A stretch of DNA of 8,678 bases from assembly GCA_902773215.1 (NCBI GenBank), contig CACYDQ010000374.1:1-8678 (forward strand), read 5' to 3'. The notes beneath the pieces were generated by a model, which worked only from the letters and a program-made list of their open reading frames with translations, had not been told where the DNA came from and made no database searches. A program made the translations under genes and the position numbers. Source of the DNA: an uncultured Spirochaetaceae bacterium (GTDB taxonomy: Bacteria; Spirochaetota; Spirochaetia; Treponematales; Treponemataceae). This document shows, one piece after another, positions 5,960 through 8,678 of this stretch; position 1 is the stretch's first letter; the number at the start of each line of letters is the position of its first letter.

Positions 5960-7194
5960 GGCACTATTTTCATCAGCCTGTCCAGCTCCTGCCCTGCGCC
6001 CAGGGCGGAAAGAAGGGCATCCTCCCTTTCCTTCGAGCGGGCGGCTGCTTTCTGACCGTCCGCGCAGGTTCTTCCTTCATCCCTCTTTTTGACCGCGCGG
6101 ATAAGCAGGTTTTTGGGCGTGTGGCTCATGTCGATGAACTCCAGCACCTGCACCCGGTAGCCTGCCTGTTCCAAGATCTCCGCGCGGACTGCGTCGGTGG
6201 CGAGGGCTGCCAGGCGCTCCCGGATTATCCCGTGTCGGGCAAGCGAGGCGAAGGGGCTTGCATCGGGCAGCCTGCCATTCTCCTGAAGCTGCGCGTTTAT
6301 CTCATGCTGGCAGCAGGGGACGGAGAGGATGGCCGCTGCTCCCTGCCGTACCGCCCAGTTCAGCGCGTAGTCGGTCGCCGTGTCGCAGGCGTGCAGGGTT
6401 ATCACCAGATCGGGCTTTGCCTCGTCGGAGTAGGCCGCTATGTCGCCGACCTGAAAGCGCAGGTTCGTGCAGCCTGACTCCTCCGCAAGCTTCTGGCAGC
6501 CGGCAATCACGTCCGCCTTCAGGTCCAGCCCGGTGATGTCAACGTCGATGTGGCGGATGGCGGTCAGGTAATGATGGACGGCGAATGTCAGGTAGGACTT
6601 GCCGCATCCGAAGTCGATGATACGGAGGGGGCGGTCCGGCGAGAAGCCTCTGCCGTCCGTTGCCAGCACGGTCAGCTCGTCCAGTATGTCGGCGATGTAT
6701 TCCAGGAATCGGTTTATCTGCCGGAACTTATCGTATTTCTGTGCGACGACCTTTCCCTCCTTTGTCATTACGCCCAGGCGGACAAGGAAGGGGACGGGAA
6801 CGTTTTCTTCTATTATATACTTCTTTTTCCTGTCCGCGCCGGAAGCGAAGCCGGACGGAACGGATTTCCCGAGCGGGCGGGAGAAGGTTCTCATCTCCCC
6901 GTGCCTGTTGGCAAGGATCGTGATTTCCGCGTCCTCTGTCCGTTCCGTTACCGTGCGGAACGTCTTGCCCGCATGCTCCTGCTTGAAGGCCGAAAGCTCC
7001 TCTTCGGTGAAAGATTTGCGGAAGGACTGCTTTTCGGTAAAGAGCTCCGCGTCGTAGGCAGCTCCGCCCCGGCCGGATGGCACGGCAGAAAGCGCCGCAT
7101 CCGCCTTTCTCCAGATGCGGATCCGTATGTAGGGCCTGCCCAGAATTTCCGCAACGTTCTTTGCGGGCTTGGAAAAAACAATCGAAAGGGTCAT
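5956..7194 (-). CDS. Class I SAM-dependent methyltransferase of the METTL25/RRNAD1-like type
   Basis: The 412-residue protein has an N-terminal region of about 120 residues without a recognised domain, then KKKYIIEENVPVPFLVRLGV (123-142), GKVVAQKYDKFRQINRFLEY (147-166), the SAM-binding motif IIDFGCGKSYLTF (192-204), GLDLK (222-226), VGDI (249-252), TLHACDTATDYAL (266-278), VPCCQHE (292-298) and HTPKNLLIR (358-366). This set belongs to a bacterial methyltransferase group sharing the DFGCGK and HACD motifs with eukaryotic METTL25/RRNAD1 and GSTCD proteins. The substrate is not known to me. The basic C-terminus (368-390) could fit RNA or another polyanion, but that is inference. The gene begins four bases after the GtrII-like stop, behind a good GGGAG site, so the two are translationally coupled. 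It resembles a general-function methyltransferase more than a sugar O-methyltransferase, and its presence here may be incidental to glycan synthesis. Confidence 0.85.
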   Translation of the reverse strand: MTLSIVFSKPAKNVAEILGRPYIRIRIWRKADAALSAVPSGRGGAAYDAELFTEKQSFRKSFTEEELSAFKQEHAGKTFRTVTERTEDAEITILANRHGEMRTFSRPLGKSVPSGFASGADRKKKYIIEENVPVPFLVRLGVMTKEGKVVAQKYDKFRQINRFLEYIADILDELTVLATDGRGFSPDRPLRIIDFGCGKSYLTFAVHHYLTAIRHIDVDITGLDLKADVIAGCQKLAEESGCTNLRFQVGDIAAYSDEAKPDLVITLHACDTATDYALNWAVRQGAAAILSVPCCQHEINAQLQENGRLPDASPFASLARHGIIRERLAALATDAVRAEILEQAGYRVQVLEFIDMSHTPKNLLIRAVKKRDEGRTCADGQKAAARSKEREDALLSALGAGQELDRLMKIVP

Positions 7195-7198
7195 GTGC

Positions 7199-8678
7199 CT
7201 ACTCCCGCAGGGTCAGGGAAGGTTCCCTGAATATCACGAAATAGTCGTTGTCCCTGGCGTATATCGAATGGTAGCGGTTATCCGCCGCAAGCTCATAGCC
7301 GTCCAGGTCGGGCTGCCAGCCGGTGTACTTGTTTTCCTCTGCCTGCACTCCCAGGCCGTAGTCCTGAAGATAGAAGACGACGGCATGACCGCCCATGTTC
7401 TCAATCATCCGCGTCGCGACCGGGTATGTCCTTTCCAGCGTCTTGACGGCGAGCGTGAAGTCTATGTCGCTCAGCACGTGGATGCTTACATCCTCCTGAT
7501 CCGGCGGGATGACCCGGGACAAATCCTCCAGCAGGAGGGTGACGCGGAAGTTCGTGTATTTCTTCTGGGAGGCATGGGCGTTCCCGTATGCGAAGGCATA
7601 GGCCATGCAGCTGTATGACAGGACAATCAGTACGGCACGGCAGGCGAACCGCATCGCGCGGAGGCGTTTCCGTGCCGCCTGCCCGCAGGACAGCCAGACG
7701 GCGACGCGGAGTGCCATGAGGGCGACGACAAAGCCGAAGGGGAACATGGACCGCGGCTCCAGCAGGGGACGGCCCATCACGAGGAAGGCCCCGTAAGAGA
7801 AGACCGTGGCGAACACGACGAGGAGGAGGGAGACGAAAGCCGTCAGCCATTTGTTTCTCCGGCTGGTCAGGCAGGAAGCCATCGTGAAGAGGGGGACGAG
7901 GATGATGGCGGACAGCTTGAGCGAGCTCGTGCCGTAGTCCTCCCAGATCTGTGACAGGTAGGCCCTGATGTTCGTGGGAAATGCGGCGAGGTTCAGGTTC
8001 TTGTCCACGTAGGAGTCGCCGACGGGCTGCACGTTGAAGAGGGCAAAAAATATCAGCAGGGCGAGCGCGTAGCAGGCGACCGCCGTCAGGGTGAAGCGCA
8101 CGACCCGGCTCAGGGGCTGGTCCGTGCGGCACCACATGTCAAAGACGAAGAAGGAGCACGCGACGATGTATACCCCCGATGCCGCCTGATAGGACAGGCA
8201 CATCAGGAAGAGACTGAGCAGGGAGACGAGCGCGAAGTGCACGAGCCTCCGCGTGAAGAGGAATGGCAGCACGCAGAAGAGCACCGACAGGGCCATGTAG
8301 GGCGAGTCGTAGCGGTAGGAGAGGTTCTCCAGGAAGTAGGGGAAGAGGACAAGCGGGACTGCCGCCACGTACAGCATCGGGGAAAGCTTCTCGCTGATCG
8401 CGCCGCTTGCCGCGCCTTTGTCCGCAGAATCCCGGGGCAGGAACACGCGGATGGTGACGAGGGCCGCCAGCGCCATCACGGCGAGGGCGATGAACTGGGT
8501 CAGCGGGGCTATGTCGAATATCCGGGGGCTGGTGTGGACGAATATCGAGAGGAAGTGCGAGACGTAGCGGTAGAAGTTCCGCCATGCCCGCGCGCCGGAT
8601 ATCGAGCGGTAGAGGTCGTCCGCCCCCCCGTAGAAGATGTCCGCCCGGATGACCGAAATCATCCCGAACGTATAGATG
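7199..8678 (-). CDS. GtrII-like membrane glucosyltransferase, 5' end outside the window
   Basis: The frame is open to the right edge (IYTFG precedes the first in-window Met at 8662), so the true start, probably with one more membrane segment, lies outside. About 492 residues are visible; numbering here counts from Met 8662. The protein is polytopic and matches the GtrII glucosyltransferase family: an early loop with RADIFYGGADDLYRS (residues 6-20, acidic pair D15-D16), then RNFYRYVSHFLSIFVHTS (28-45) and DIAPLTQFIAL (50-60), many hydrophobic segments to about residue 355, and a C-terminal stretch with NFRVTLLLEDLSRVIP followed by a soluble tail of about 100 residues. Shigella GtrII adds glucose to O-antigen outside the cytoplasmic membrane using undecaprenyl-phosphate-glucose made by GtrB and flipped by GtrA. 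Neither partner gene is visible, and they could lie upstream. The sugar and acceptor here are unknown. It is followed by the methyltransferase gene after four bases. Confidence 0.82.
   Translation of the reverse strand, partial: IYTFGMISVIRADIFYGGADDLYRSISGARAWRNFYRYVSHFLSIFVHTSPRIFDIAPLTQFIALAVMALAALVTIRVFLPRDSADKGAASGAISEKLSPMLYVAAVPLVLFPYFLENLSYRYDSPYMALSVLFCVLPFLFTRRLVHFALVSLLSLFLMCLSYQAASGVYIVACSFFVFDMWCRTDQPLSRVVRFTLTAVACYALALLIFFALFNVQPVGDSYVDKNLNLAAFPTNIRAYLSQIWEDYGTSSLKLSAIILVPLFTMASCLTSRRNKWLTAFVSLLLVVFATVFSYGAFLVMGRPLLEPRSMFPFGFVVALMALRVAVWLSCGQAARKRLRAMRFACRAVLIVLSYSCMAYAFAYGNAHASQKKYTNFRVTLLLEDLSRVIPPDQEDVSIHVLSDIDFTLAVKTLERTYPVATRMIENMGGHAVVFYLQDYGLGVQAEENKYTGWQPDLDGYELAADNRYHSIYARDNDYFVIFREPSLTLRE
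7202..7206 (-). promoter_or_regulatory. Shine-Dalgarno site for the methyltransferase
   Basis: The minus strand reads GGGAG seven bases before ATG 7194, overlapping the last codons of the GtrII-like gene. It fixes the methyltransferase start and shows that this genome uses canonical ribosome sites, in contrast to rfbF. Confidence 0.7.

Overview
The window is a fragment of a bacterial surface-polysaccharide (O-antigen or similar) gene cluster. Every gene I can support lies on the minus strand, so transcription runs from high to low coordinates. Coding density is close to complete: the largest intergenic gap is 31 bases, several neighbours overlap or nearly abut, and there is no convincing terminator, RNA gene, CRISPR array or insertion sequence. 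By eye the DNA is moderately GC-rich, yet ATA, AGG and GGA codons are used freely. The sequence gives no taxonomic marker. The gene content suggests a bacterium that builds CDP-3,6-dideoxyhexose glycans, but I would not name a phylum.

In transcription order, the right end (7199-8678) holds most of a GtrII-like membrane glucosyltransferase whose N-terminus lies outside the window. It is followed 4 bases later by a class I SAM-dependent methyltransferase (5956-7194) with a clear Shine-Dalgarno site. The end of the methyltransferase gene contains a sigma70-like promoter (5931-5959). Its predicted start point falls on or next to the ATG of rfbF, which has no Shine-Dalgarno sequence, so rfbF may be read from a leaderless mRNA.

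The second block then runs rfbF (glucose-1-phosphate cytidylyltransferase), a 563-residue polytopic GT-C-type glycosyltransferase, and rfbH (PLP/[2Fe-2S] CDP-4-keto-6-deoxyglucose 3-dehydrase). After these come an MhpF/DmpF-type acylating aldehyde dehydrogenase, an MhpE/DmpG-type 4-hydroxy-2-oxoacid aldolase, and the first 41 codons of an HpcH/HpaI-type class II pyruvate aldolase that runs off the left edge.

RfbF and RfbH are the first and third steps of the CDP-3,6-dideoxyhexose route. The second enzyme (CDP-glucose 4,6-dehydratase, RfbG) and the E3 reductase partner of RfbH are not in the window. The most unusual feature is the set of three aromatic-catabolism-type C-C bond enzymes (acylating aldehyde dehydrogenase plus two pyruvate aldolases) directly behind rfbH in what looks like the same operon. 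By alignment from memory, the MhpE- and MhpF-like proteins also carry changes at positions linked to stereocontrol or catalysis. A plausible but unproven reading is that they make an unusual hydroxy-oxo-acid or carbon-branch building block for the glycan rather than degrade aromatics.
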